From NCBI GenBank assembly GCA_951813535.1, contig OX638345.1:2539158-2603157 (forward strand): a stretch of DNA of 64,000 bases, given 5' to 3'. The notes beneath the pieces are model-generated. The model ran no database searches. It was not told where the DNA came from and saw only the letters and a list, made by a program, of their open reading frames with translations. The DNA is from an uncultured Dehalococcoidia bacterium. GTDB taxonomy: Bacteria; Chloroflexota; Dehalococcoidia; Lucifugimonadales; UBA3495. Shown piece after piece: positions 14,710 through 23,211 of this stretch. The position numbers and the translations under genes were made by a program. Every line of letters begins with the position of its first letter. The stretch's first letter is position 1.

Positions 14710-17508
14710 ATGGTCGTCGCCAGTCCAACGATCAGCGTGACGGTTGATGGCATTCCGGTAAGCGTGCCGGCCGGGGCGAGCGCGCTGGATGCCGTCAACG
14801 CCGCCGGTGTTCCGCTTTCCCAATTGTGCAAGGACGCTGACATGCCCGCCATTGGGGCGTGTCGGACCTGTCTGGTGCAGATCGACGGCATCCGCGGTTT
14901 CCCCGCGTCGTGCTCGACTCCGGCCGGCGACGGAATGGCGATCCGCACTGATACCGCGGACGCCAAACGTATCCGCACCGGCGTGATCCAGCTCACCCTG
15001 GGCATGGTCGGCAACGCTGACGGGGCTGAAGAATCCATCGAACCGTACGGATTGCTTTCGAGTGCGGCCGAGTTGCACGCGATATCCGGCAAGCGTTGGG
15101 ATTCCCGGGACAGGCCGGCGACCGACGAGTCCAACCCGGTGTTCAACCTCGCGATGGATGCGTGCATCCTGTGCGCCCGGTGCGTCAACGCCTGCCAGTC
15201 CGGTCACCAGTTCATCGGTGCAATCGACGTGCTTGGCGCCGGCGCGTCGGCGCGCATCGCCACCGCGGGCGACAGACCGCTGGCGGAGAGCATCTGCACC
15301 ACGTGCGGGCAATGCCTCAGCGTCTGCCCCACCGGGGCGATCAGCGTAAAAGCGCCCCCGGACACCCTCGCGCCGACGCACGAGGTCAAAACCACCTGTC
15401 CTTACTGCGGCGTGGGCTGCGGCATCAAACTCGAGGTCAGCGGCGCCATGGAAGGACCGGAGGCCGGCCACATCGTCGCCTCCCATGATGATCCGGAAAA
15501 CCTCTCCAGCGTGGGGATGCTGTGCGTGAAAGGTCGTTTCGGCTACACCTTCGTGCAGCACGGGGACCGGATCAGGACGCCGCTGATACGGGAAGGCGAA
15601 CGGTTCACCGGTGATTTTCGCGAAGCGACGTGGGACGAGGCGCTGGACCTGGTCGCCGCGCGCCTGTCCGATTATCGCGGGGATTCGTTCGGCACGCTGT
15701 GCTCCGCGAAGGCGACGAATGAGGACGGCTACGTCCAGCAGAAGTTTGCCCGGCTGGTGATGGGCAGCAACAACATCGACCACTGCACGCGCCTCTGTCA
15801 TGCGCCGTCGGTGGCCGCCATGCTCACCTCTCTGGGAAGCGGGGCGACCAGCAACTCGTACACCGATTACGAAAACGCCGGTTGTCTGGTGGTCATGGGT
15901 TGCGATCCCACGTCAAACCATCCGGTAGCGGCGTCGCGGATGCGTCGCGCGGTGGTGGAACGGGGCGCAAAGTTGATCGTGATTAACCCGCGCCGGATCG
16001 ATATGTGCGATTACGCCGACCTGTGGCTGCGGCCCTATCCGGGAACGGACGTCGCGCTGCTCAACGCCATGGCCCACGTTGTGGTGGCGGAGGGATTGGC
16101 GGACGAGGGTTTCGTCGATCGGCGTACAGAAGGCTACGACGAATGGCGCGTCATGATCGATACGTACACTCCGGAGCGGGCAGCCGCGATTACGGGAGTG
16201 TCGGCAAACGATATTCGCGCTGGTGCGCGCATGGTGGCGCGTCCGCCGATTCCGCGGTACGGCGATGCCAAGGCCAGTCGCGGCGGAACCTGCCTGATTT
16301 GGGGAATGGGTCTGACTCAGCACACCAACGGAACCGCCAACGTGCATTCCGTGCTCAACCTGGCGCTGGTGACCGGCCAAATGGGCTTCCCGGGTTCGGG
16401 CATCTCACCGCTGCGGGGCCAGAACAACGTGCAGGGCTGCGGTGATGCCGGATGCGTGCCCGACTCGTTGCCGGGGTACCAGGGTCTGCGCGCGGAATCG
16501 ATGGAGAAGTTCGGCCGCGCTTGGCAGGCCCACGGGTCGCTGCCGGAACAGCCTGGTCGGGTCGTTACTGACATGGTCGATTCCATAGGGGAACCGGGCG
16601 GCGTGCGGGCCATGTACATCACCGGGGAGAATCCGCTGCTCAGCGAGCCCGATCTGAACCGGGCCGACGAACTGTTCCATAAGCTGGACTTCCTGGTCGT
16701 GCAGGACATATTCATGCACGAAACTGCGCGGCTGGCGGACGTAATTTTGCCGGCTACCAGCTTCGCCGAGAAGGACGGCACCTTCACCAACAGCGAACGC
16801 CGGGTGCAGCGGGTCCGGCAGGCCGTGGAACCGGTGGGCGAAAGCAGGCCGGACTGGGAGATCATCGATGATCTGGCGACACGGATGTGCGATCTACTGG
16901 GCCTCCCGTGGCGAGACCAATTTGCCTATCAGCATCCATCGGAGATATTCGCGGAAATGGCCGGGCTGACGCCGCTGCTGGCGGGGATCTCGTATGATCG
17001 ACTGGACGCCGAGGGCGGGATCCAATGGCCGTGCCCGACACCGGACCATCCCGGGACCACCTATCTGTACGGAGAAAGCTTCCCTCGGGGCGACCGGGCC
17101 AAGTTCGTGGCCTACGAGCAGGGACCGGTGGCGGCGGAGACGCCCTCCGATAGGTTCCCCCTGGTGCTGAACACCGGGAGGGTGCTGTACCATTGGCATG
17201 GCGGCACGATCACGCGGCGCGTGGGCAGCCTGCTGGCGCGGGTGTCAGATCTCGAAGTTTCGATCAACCCCGCGGATGGGGAGCGGTTCGGTTTGCGCGA
17301 CGGCGGGCGCGTGCAGGTCCGCTCCCGCCGTGGGGAGCTTAGCGGGGTAGCGCGATTCACCTACCGCATGCGCACCGGCGAAATCTTCATCCCATTCGTA
17401 CGGCTGAACAATTCGGCCGCGAACTTCCTCACCAACGCCGTGTACGATCCGGACTCGAAGATACCGGAGTACAAGGTGTGCGCGGTGAGGGTGGAACCTG
17501 CAGGGTGA
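14710..17508 (+). CDS. fdhA: formate dehydrogenase catalytic subunit (Mo/W-bisMGD, Cys type)
   Basis: A 932-residue molybdopterin oxidoreductase that oxidises formate to CO2. In order it has an N-terminal [2Fe-2S] domain (CKDADMPAIGACRTC near residues 40-54), two [4Fe-4S] motifs (CILCARCVNAC and CTTCGQCLSVCP), the CPYCGVGC cluster site, and the catalytic segment DHCTRLCHAPS, with the active-site Cys near residue 363 where other enzymes have selenocysteine. A C-terminal dinucleotide-binding domain completes it. The start at 14710 follows a GGGTGGGGG stretch; a GTG five codons upstream is possible. No FdhB, FdhC or FdhD gene is adjacent, so the electron acceptor is unclear. Confidence 0.93.
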   Translation: MVVASPTISVTVDGIPVSVPAGASALDAVNAAGVPLSQLCKDADMPAIGACRTCLVQIDGIRGFPASCSTPAGDGMAIRTDTADAKRIRTGVIQLTLGMVGNADGAEESIEPYGLLSSAAELHAISGKRWDSRDRPATDESNPVFNLAMDACILCARCVNACQSGHQFIGAIDVLGAGASARIATAGDRPLAESICTTCGQCLSVCPTGAISVKAPPDTLAPTHEVKTTCPYCGVGCGIKLEVSGAMEGPEAGHIVASHDDPENLSSVGMLCVKGRFGYTFVQHGDRIRTPLIREGERFTGDFREATWDEALDLVAARLSDYRGDSFGTLCSAKATNEDGYVQQKFARLVMGSNNIDHCTRLCHAPSVAAMLTSLGSGATSNSYTDYENAGCLVVMGCDPTSNHPVAASRMRRAVVERGAKLIVINPRRIDMCDYADLWLRPYPGTDVALLNAMAHVVVAEGLADEGFVDRRTEGYDEWRVMIDTYTPERAAAITGVSANDIRAGARMVARPPIPRYGDAKASRGGTCLIWGMGLTQHTNGTANVHSVLNLALVTGQMGFPGSGISPLRGQNNVQGCGDAGCVPDSLPGYQGLRAESMEKFGRAWQAHGSLPEQPGRVVTDMVDSIGEPGGVRAMYITGENPLLSEPDLNRADELFHKLDFLVVQDIFMHETARLADVILPATSFAEKDGTFTNSERRVQRVRQAVEPVGESRPDWEIIDDLATRMCDLLGLPWRDQFAYQHPSEIFAEMAGLTPLLAGISYDRLDAEGGIQWPCPTPDHPGTTYLYGESFPRGDRAKFVAYEQGPVAAETPSDRFPLVLNTGRVLYHWHGGTITRRVGSLLARVSDLEVSINPADGERFGLRDGGRVQVRSRRGELSGVARFTYRMRTGEIFIPFVRLNNSAANFLTNAVYDPDSKIPEYKVCAVRVEPAG

Positions 17509-17529
17509 CGGCTCGTCGAACCGTCACCC
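17503..17529. terminator. inverted repeat between convergent fdhA and the peroxiredoxin gene
   Basis: A perfect 9-bp repeat (17503-17511 with 17521-17529, nine-base loop) overlaps the fdhA stop codon and lies just past the end of the minus-strand peroxiredoxin gene. It has no T tract but is placed as a shared terminator. Confidence 0.5.
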
Positions 17530-17535
17530 CATAGC

Positions 17536-18027
17536 CTACTGGCTGCGCAACCGGGCGCGCTCGCGTCCCTCTATGAAATGGACCGCCTCGTCCGGGCTGA
17601 CACGGCCGACCGGACCGCTGGCGTACATCGATCCCAGCACGGTGCCGCCGCGACCGAGTAGCAACTCGGTGGGTTGAATGTACCCGCCACGGTCGTCGGA
17701 CCACCAGGAACCGAGCACATCCGCCTGCTCACGGGTGACCCCGTAGGCCATAGGGTAAGTGACACCCGATTTCGTGGCCATTTCCTGCACGGTTTCCCTG
17801 GGCTCCACGCTGGCGCCGACGATGGATAGACCCTTCTCGGCGAGAGCGTCTTGTTGGGACTGCCACGCGGCCAACTGCCGCGAGCAGTATGGTCACCACA
17901 CACCGCGATAAAACAGCACCGCGAGGTAGCGGGACGACATATCGCCGGGCAGGGTCAATGTCCCGCCGTCGATGAGATCCAGAGCCAGTTCGGGCAGGCG
18001 GTCGCCCTGTTGAAGTTTTTCAGTCAT
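17536..18027 (-). CDS. peroxiredoxin-like selenoprotein (AhpC/TSA family, UxxC)
   Basis: Read from the ATG at 18027, a 163-residue thioredoxin-fold protein is continuous except for one UGA at codon 45. The surrounding sequence is FYRGVW-UGA-PYCSRQLAAW, the AhpC/Prx-like signature FYRGxWCPYC with the first catalytic Cys replaced by UGA; the second Cys is residue 48. Family homology continues unbroken on both sides in the same frame, so this is a selenocysteine codon, not a pseudogene. Expected role: thiol peroxidase in the cytoplasm. A hairpin fitting a bacterial SECIS lies just after the UGA. Its start overlaps the end of the PaREP1-like gene by 8 bases, suggesting translational coupling. Automated annotation would split or truncate it. 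Confidence 0.85.
17860..17895 (-). promoter_or_regulatory. candidate bacterial SECIS element after UGA codon 45
   Basis: Reading minus from the UGA (17895-17893): five unpaired bases, CTGC (17887-17884) with GCAG (17863-17860), then CGCGGC (17882-17877) with GCCGCG (17871-17866). The five-base apical loop is AGTTG. The loop starts 17 bases after the UGA with G in its second position, within the published bacterial SECIS spacing and loop rules. Confidence 0.65.
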
Positions 18028-18535
18028 CAGTAGACCTCATTGTCGGGAGCGTCTCATCCTGCGGACGGTCGGGCCAAAAGAGTTCGTACAGGCGGTCGGA
18101 GAGTTCCTCGCATAAAGCGAGACCGGCGGAGACGTCTCCGGCGTCAGCTTCGTCTTCGTAAAAATTGGAATGCAACATCCTGGCAACGCCGAACGAGTTC
18201 CTGAGCCAGATTGCCATGTCGGCGTCCCCTGATTCCCCGACCAAGTCGGCCAGTTCACGATGCACTAACCAGATGGAACGATGAGCGTGAATTACGCCGG
18301 CGTGCTGGGCGGAGACGGCTTTAATCGTTTCGGCAACGGTAGCCCACGCCTTGTTGGATGCTTGGGGCAGGTCGCCGTCTTCCCGGAGGTGTTTCCATGC
18401 GCTGGCACGAAAATCATGGCTGAGTCCAGCGTACTTTTCCGGCATCCGGCCAGCATCCTCCGGCTGCGCCTGGTCGCTGGCAGCGACCAAGCCCCGGGCT
18501 ACCGCAGCAGCAATGTCATCATGGGTAAAGGCCAT
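18020..18535 (-). CDS. PaREP1/HEPN-like family protein
   Basis: A 171-residue, mostly alpha-helical protein. The segment QASNKAWATVAETIKAVSAQ resembles the PaREP1 family, whose helical HEPN-like fold is common in archaea and scattered in bacteria. No catalytic HEPN motif (RxxxxH) is evident in a conserved position, so activity is unknown. It starts 14 bases after the flavin monooxygenase gene and its last codons overlap the selenoprotein start by 8 bases, so the three form a tight minus-strand operon. Family assignment is by eye and moderately sure. Confidence 0.7.
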   Translation of the reverse strand: MAFTHDDIAAAVARGLVAASDQAQPEDAGRMPEKYAGLSHDFRASAWKHLREDGDLPQASNKAWATVAETIKAVSAQHAGVIHAHRSIWLVHRELADLVGESGDADMAIWLRNSFGVARMLHSNFYEDEADAGDVSAGLALCEELSDRLYELFWPDRPQDETLPTMRSTDD

Positions 18536-18549
18536 GGCCCATGCTCCGT

Positions 18550-19773
18550 TTAGTCACCGACAGCCTCGGCGGCGGTGGACTTGAGACGCTCGGGCCACCA
18601 CGGGTCCTCGTATTCGTTGAACAGACCCTTGATGTGCGGCATGACTTCGTTGGCGAACAGGTCGGTGTTCTTCCGAACCAACTCGGGGGGCATGCTACCG
18701 ATCTGGAGCAAGACCATGAGGTGTCCGACCCGGAGCAATTCGCAGGCTTCGCTCAATTTGCGCCGCACCGTCTCTGGGCTGCCGCCGATGACGTGGCCCT
18801 GTTCGATGTAGTCCTTCCAGCTGTTCTCCTGCGCGGTACGCTGAGCCTCTTCGCCCATTTGCGGGCGCAGGGACTTGCGGATCGATTCGAGGGACCGGTA
18901 ACCGGGAGATTCGGCAAAAGGCGGGTACACGCGGAGCATCTTCTCGTAGAAATACTTCACGTGCTGCTCGTAGTCCTTCTCCGCCTGCTCGTCGGTTTCG
19001 GAGACGCATACCAGCTGCAGGAAACCCAACCGGTGCGGATTGTCGTCAATCCCCCGTTCGGCGACGCGTTCCCAGTAGCCCTTGACGATGTTGTGGCCCC
19101 GCAAATAGCCGTAGTAGGACAGGTAGCAGTAGACGTAGTCCCGGTCCAGGACCCAGTCCCACGTTTCAAGGCTGCCCGAGCCGGGGATCCACACCGGCGG
19201 ATGAGGCTCCTGCATGGGTCGCGGCCAGATGCTGATGTACCGCAATTTGTTGTACTTACCGTTGAAAATCGTGGGCTGGTGCTGCGTCCAGGCCTGCATG
19301 ATCACGTCGTGGGCTTCCGTATGACGATCACGCAGGGTGATGGGCACCTGTCCGTAGGAGAAGGTGGTGTCCATGGCGGTGCCAACCGGGAACCCCGCAA
19401 CGAGGCGTCCATTGGAAATGACATCAAGCATGGCCATTTCTTCGGCGACGCGCACCGGCGGATTGTACAGGGCCAGGCTGTTGCCGAGGACGATAACGGC
19501 GCCGTTGCTGGTGGAGTTCGCCAGCACGGAGCCGATCAGGTTCGGCGACGGCATGATCCCGTACGCGTTGTTGTGATGCTCGTTGACGCAGATGCCGTCA
19601 AAGCCGACCTCGTCCGCGTAACGGAGCTGTTCGATGTACTGGGCATAGTACTCGTTGCCCTTGGCGGGGTCGAAGTTCTCGTTGGGCAGGTCGACCCAGG
19701 CCGAGTGGTGTTGCTCGGCGAAATCATCAGGCAGGTCCTGGTAGGGCATCAGGTGGAAGAAAGAGACTTTCAT
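18550..19773 (-). CDS. LLM-class flavin-dependent oxidoreductase
   Basis: A 407-residue luciferase-like TIM-barrel enzyme. The opening MKVSFFHLMPY and the GICVNEHHNNAYGIMPSPNL segment, with its EHH motif, are typical of bacterial-luciferase-type monooxygenases. LDVISNGRLVAGFPVGTAMD follows. It probably oxidises an organic substrate with reduced flavin and oxygen; the substrate is unknown and no reductase is nearby. It is the first gene of an operon with the PaREP1-like protein and the selenoprotein peroxiredoxin, which might protect against peroxide leaking from the flavin reaction (inference). Confidence 0.9.
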   Translation of the reverse strand: MKVSFFHLMPYQDLPDDFAEQHHSAWVDLPNENFDPAKGNEYYAQYIEQLRYADEVGFDGICVNEHHNNAYGIMPSPNLIGSVLANSTSNGAVIVLGNSLALYNPPVRVAEEMAMLDVISNGRLVAGFPVGTAMDTTFSYGQVPITLRDRHTEAHDVIMQAWTQHQPTIFNGKYNKLRYISIWPRPMQEPHPPVWIPGSGSLETWDWVLDRDYVYCYLSYYGYLRGHNIVKGYWERVAERGIDDNPHRLGFLQLVCVSETDEQAEKDYEQHVKYFYEKMLRVYPPFAESPGYRSLESIRKSLRPQMGEEAQRTAQENSWKDYIEQGHVIGGSPETVRRKLSEACELLRVGHLMVLLQIGSMPPELVRKNTDLFANEVMPHIKGLFNEYEDPWWPERLKSTAAEAVGD

Positions 19774-19893
19774 GACACGTTACCTCGGCGGCACGCCGGC
19801 CGTCGTGATGGATTTGGCGGATAGTAGCATGGGCCCACCCGGGACCCGTCACGCACGCGCAGCGGATCCGCGGAGCGGCGTCCATACGTTCGG

Positions 19894-20736
19894 CTAATCG
19901 GCCAGCCAAGCCTTGACCGCGGCGATGAAGTCGGCAGGGTTGTCCTCGAACACCATGTGGCCGGCGCGCTCAACGTTCACCATGCTGCCTTGGGCAAGAG
20001 TGTCCACCATGCGGTCGGCGGTTTCCTGGGTGAGCAGGTCGGTTTCGGTTCCGCGCACGACCAGGGTCAGGCAGGTGATGTTTTCCAGGGCGGGCCACAG
20101 GTCGGTAGCAGGCGCCGCCGTGCCATTGATGCGCTGCTCGCGGATTTCAGGGTCGAATTTCCACCCAATCTTGCCGTCAGGCAGTTGCCGGGTTTGTCCG
20201 GTGAGCCGTCGGCGCATGACCGGCTCGGACGCGAACCGGTTTGCCGCCTGAACGTGGGCCAGCGCGTCCTCGAAATTGTCGAATCCCGGCGGCAGCCCCC
20301 GCAGTTCCTCGGTGATGCGGTTGCCGCCCGCCGCCTCGACGCGAGGCCCGATGTCCACAACGCACAGGCGCTCCAGCCTTTCGGGATGCGCTCCGGCGAA
20401 GGCCATGCTGTTGCGGCCGCCCATGGAATGGCCGAAAAGGGTGAACTTGTCCAGGCCGATGGCGTCGACGAAACCGAGTAGGTCGGCGACGAAAGCCTCG
20501 GTGGAATAGTCACCACCCGGAGCATGGTCAGTGTCGCCGCGGCCACGCTGGTCGACCGAATAGACGTGGTAGTCGCCGCACAGCGCCTCGGCGACGTCGG
20601 CCCAGACGTTGGCGTGACCCCGAAGGCCGTGCAACATCACCAGGGGAGGCTGACCCTCGGCGCCCCAGTCAAGGTAATGCAGGTTGATGCCATTGGCGGT
20701 GACGGTCCGGCTCTTGGGTTGCACTTGCGTGGTCAT
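19894..20736 (-). CDS. alpha/beta hydrolase
   Basis: A 280-residue alpha/beta-hydrolase. The oxyanion-hole segment MLHGLRGH is near residues 34-41, the nucleophile elbow FGHSMGG places Ser at residue 104, the acid is probably Asp in RGTETDLLT, and the His lies in ERAGHMVF near the C-terminus. It probably hydrolyses an ester or a ring-cleavage product. It is upstream of the flavin oxidoreductase and downstream of enoyl-CoA hydratase on the minus strand. Substrate unknown. Confidence 0.88.
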   Translation of the reverse strand: MTTQVQPKSRTVTANGINLHYLDWGAEGQPPLVMLHGLRGHANVWADVAEALCGDYHVYSVDQRGRGDTDHAPGGDYSTEAFVADLLGFVDAIGLDKFTLFGHSMGGRNSMAFAGAHPERLERLCVVDIGPRVEAAGGNRITEELRGLPPGFDNFEDALAHVQAANRFASEPVMRRRLTGQTRQLPDGKIGWKFDPEIREQRINGTAAPATDLWPALENITCLTLVVRGTETDLLTQETADRMVDTLAQGSMVNVERAGHMVFEDNPADFIAAVKAWLAD

Positions 20737-20793
20737 GTCGTTCCTCCTGAGGTCCGGCTGGAGTGTTGGTGGTACGGGGAGGGCGGGATACGG

Positions 20794-21582
20794 CTATTTG
20801 AGCTGCCAATTCGGGCGGCGCTTCTCGGCGAAGGCTCGCGGGCCTTCCTTGCTGTCTTGCGTCGTGAGGATGTAGTCGTAGGCTACGTAGGTCTTGGCGC
20901 TGATTTCAGCGATGGACATGTCCAGGCTGCTGTAGGCCAGGTCCTTGATGGTCCGAACCGCCAGCGGGGCATTCTGCGCGATGCTCTCGGCCATCCTGAC
21001 GGCTTCGGGTACGAGCTCGTCAGCCGGCACCACCTTGTTCAGGAACCCCATTTCCTTGACCCTCTCGGCGGGAAGGAGGTCGGCAGTCATGACCAGCTCC
21101 AGGACGTTGGAGATGCCGATCATCTTGGTGAGCTCCACCGCGAAGGGTGGCATGAGGCTCCACTTGGTCTCGGTGATGCCGAGGCGGGCGTTGTCCGCGG
21201 CCAGGCGAACGTCGCACATCTGGGCGATGGACCAACCGCCGGCGGCGGCGGCTCCATTGACCGCTGCTACCAGGGGTTTCACCGGCCGCTCCCACATGTG
21301 CGGCTTGTTCGGGGACATGCTGTTTTCAGCGCGAGCCTGTACCCCTTCAGCGTTATCGGAGGCGCGCTCCTTCAGGTCACGGCCGGCGCAGAAGTTACGG
21401 CCGGCGCCAGTGATCACGGCCACCCAGGCTTCGTCGTCCTCGTTGTCAAAGTGGTCGATAACTTCCCGCAGGTCTCGCCGGAGCTGGCGGTTGATGGCAT
21501 TGGACGACTCGGGCCGGTTGAGCGTTATGACCGCCACGTGGTTGTCGGTCCCGGTCTTTTCGTAGAGCACGGTTTCAGGCAT
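20794..21582 (-). CDS. enoyl-CoA hydratase/isomerase family protein
   Basis: A 262-residue crotonase-fold protein. The CoA-binding oxyanion segment FCAGRDLKE is near residue 66 and NGAAAAGGWSIAQMCDVRLA near residue 105. The acid in LGITETKWSL is in the position of the second catalytic Glu, while the first Glu is not obvious, so isomerase or other crotonase chemistry is possible. The start at 21582 follows AAGGAGA; an upstream in-frame ATG lacks a ribosome-binding site and would overlap the HIT gene. Likely role is beta-oxidation or degradation of a CoA-activated acid. Confidence 0.88.
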   Translation of the reverse strand: MPETVLYEKTGTDNHVAVITLNRPESSNAINRQLRRDLREVIDHFDNEDDEAWVAVITGAGRNFCAGRDLKERASDNAEGVQARAENSMSPNKPHMWERPVKPLVAAVNGAAAAGGWSIAQMCDVRLAADNARLGITETKWSLMPPFAVELTKMIGISNVLELVMTADLLPAERVKEMGFLNKVVPADELVPEAVRMAESIAQNAPLAVRTIKDLAYSSLDMSIAEISAKTYVAYDYILTTQDSKEGPRAFAEKRRPNWQLK

Positions 21583-21628
21583 AACGACGAATCTCCTTGG
21601 GTTCAGGGGTTTTGTGGGTATACAGGCG

Positions 21629-21967
21629 TCAGGCGTAGTGGCCCAGGAATTGGCCGCCAATCACATGCACATGGCCGTGAGATTGGCTCTGCAAACCATC
21701 GTAGCCAAAGTTGGACAGGATGCGGAATCCGTTGGGGCAGTACATGCACCCGAGGGTCGCGGCCACGTCGCCCAGGCGCGTCATGATCCCGCTGTTCCAC
21801 ATTTCCAGCTGCGACATGTGGCGGCGCGGCATGACCAGCAGCATGATCGGCACCCACGTGAGCTGGTTGACGATGGCGATCAGGTCGTTGTCGAGGTAGC
21901 GGATCCTCGCCGGCTCACGGCCGGCCACGATTTCGCAAAATACGCAATTGGTGGGTTCAGAACTCAT
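21629..21967 (-). CDS. HIT family nucleotide hydrolase/transferase
   Basis: A 112-residue histidine-triad protein. The zinc-type CVFC pair is at residues 8-11 and the catalytic triad HGHVHVIGG at about residues 97-105. Members hydrolyse nucleotide-phosphoramidate or dinucleotide-polyphosphate bonds. It is shorter and somewhat diverged in the middle compared with typical HINT proteins. It precedes the enoyl-CoA hydratase gene on the minus strand and is divergent from the MogA/MoaB gene. Confidence 0.9.
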   Translation of the reverse strand: MSSEPTNCVFCEIVAGREPARIRYLDNDLIAIVNQLTWVPIMLLVMPRRHMSQLEMWNSGIMTRLGDVAATLGCMYCPNGFRILSNFGYDGLQSQSHGHVHVIGGQFLGHYA

Positions 21968-22147
21968 GTGGGTTTCAAGAATTATCCTGGATGATGAGCC
22001 GTACGGCCGGCGAGGGAGTGTGTCTGGCGCTCAGGCTGCCGCGGCGGCTGTTGAGGTTGCCTGATCACTATACGGACTGCCTCTTTGCAGTGTCAACGAA
22101 CGAGGATGGGGGCTGGTCATCCCGGTGGCTGACGCCTCGGGGGCGTG

Positions 22148-22156
22148 TGGTATCAT
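22148..22156 (+). promoter_or_regulatory. extended -10 promoter of mogA/moaB
   Basis: TG at 22148-22149 followed after one base by TATCAT (22151-22156) forms an extended -10 element about 45 bases before the ATG of the molybdenum cofactor gene. No good -35 is visible. Confidence 0.4.
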
Positions 22157-22200
22157 TGCGCCCGTCACACTCTCTCGCAACGCCTGTGCCGAACCGCGAC

Positions 22201-22692
22201 ATGTACCGTCTGGCAATTCTCACCATCAGCAGCTCGGGAGCCCGAGGCGAGCGTGAAGACACCGGCGGGCAGGCTATCCGTGACAAGTTGCCCCCGCCCG
22301 ACTACGAAGAAGTCCGCTACGAAGTGGTCGCAGACGACGCGGACTCAATCACCGGGAGGCTCATCGAGTGGGCCGATTCTGGCGAGGTGGATCTGATCGT
22401 CAGCACGGGTGGAACGGGGATGGGTCGGCGCGATGTCACGCCTGAAGCCGCCCTACGGGCAATGGACCGTCAAGTCCCGGGGATGGCCGAAACAATGCGG
22501 GCGCAGACCCTCAAATTCACCCCGATGGCGATGCTGAGCCGGTCGGTGGTGGGCATTCGCGGCCGGACGCTGATCATCACGCTGCCGGGCAGTCCGCGTG
22601 GCGTGGGCGAATGCCTGGACGTCATCCTGCCGGTTTTGCCGCACGCTATCGAACTCCTGCAGCGCGAGTCGGTTCAGGATCACCCTCGCTGA
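22201..22692 (+). CDS. mogA: molybdopterin adenylyltransferase (MogA/MoaB family)
   Basis: A 163-residue protein with the family motif STGGTGMGRRDVTPEA near residues 65-80 and LPGSPRGVGECLDVILPVL near the C-terminus. It adenylates molybdopterin before molybdenum insertion. MogA and MoaB cannot be separated by eye. This agrees with the molybdenum enzymes in the window (formate dehydrogenase and cox). ATG chosen at the conserved MYRLAILTIS start; the ribosome-binding site is weak. Confidence 0.88.
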   Translation: MYRLAILTISSSGARGEREDTGGQAIRDKLPPPDYEEVRYEVVADDADSITGRLIEWADSGEVDLIVSTGGTGMGRRDVTPEAALRAMDRQVPGMAETMRAQTLKFTPMAMLSRSVVGIRGRTLIITLPGSPRGVGECLDVILPVLPHAIELLQRESVQDHPR

Positions 22693-22742
22693 TCACCGAA
22701 CACCATCCCGTTACCAGTTCATCAACCGGAGACCGCCACGAA

Positions 22743-23096
22743 ATGAGCACAGACGCCAACACGAACGAAGCCGCCCCCGTCTACTGGCCCAGAGTGAAAG
22801 AGCTGTTGGACGTAATCATGGACCGATGGATCGAGCGACACGGCCGGCAGCCATATCCCGGTATCCACGAATACTGGTGGGAGACGCCGGAGGAGTTGGC
22901 CGCGTCGGTACTCAACGGTTTTCCCTCGATTGAGCCGGGAGTACCCGGGGCCGACACGCACCTGGTGCGTTCGCTTCGTCTGGGCTGTGGAACCTTCGGC
23001 CGGATGCCACTGCGCGGCCCGTTCCTGTCGCGCGCAGAGGCCGCAGAAATCGCCGCGTGGATCGACGCCGGGATGCCGAAAGGGCCAGAGGATTAA
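22743..23096 (+). CDS. uncharacterised protein, 117 residues
   Basis: I do not recognise this family. The protein is soluble, Trp- and Pro-rich in its first half (YWPRVKELLDVIMDRWIERH, EYWWETPEEL) and ends with SRAEAAEIAAWIDAGMPKG. That last piece resembles the terminal helix of c-type cytochrome-like domains, but no CxxCH haem site is present. It starts 50 bases after mogA on the same strand and may be co-transcribed. It ends before a strong hairpin. Confidence 0.65.
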   Translation: MSTDANTNEAAPVYWPRVKELLDVIMDRWIERHGRQPYPGIHEYWWETPEELAASVLNGFPSIEPGVPGADTHLVRSLRLGCGTFGRMPLRGPFLSRAEAAEIAAWIDAGMPKGPED

Positions 23097-23158
23097 GGAC
23101 AAGGGATTGGATCAGCCGCCGTTTTCCCTGGTCCGGGACACGGAGCACCCCAAACAAA

Positions 23159-23188
23159 AGTAGGGGCGAATGTTTATTCGCCCCTACT
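23159..23188. terminator. bidirectional terminator / repeat-type hairpin
   Basis: A perfect 13-bp inverted repeat (23159-23171 with 23176-23188, GTTT loop) lies between convergent genes. On minus it is followed by TTTTGTTT, a good terminator for the NHL gene; on plus by GCTTTGG. The GTAGGGGCGAAT core resembles dispersed palindromes seen in several bacterial genomes, so it may also be a repeat-family copy. Confidence 0.75.
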
Positions 23189-23211
23189 GCTTTGGAAATA
23201 TCAGCCGGCTG

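Noticed and set aside
17536-18027. Peroxiredoxin as a pseudogene broken by a stop codon
   Set aside because: The only stop sits on the catalytic Cys, the frame is intact on both sides, and a SECIS-like hairpin follows; recoding explains it better.
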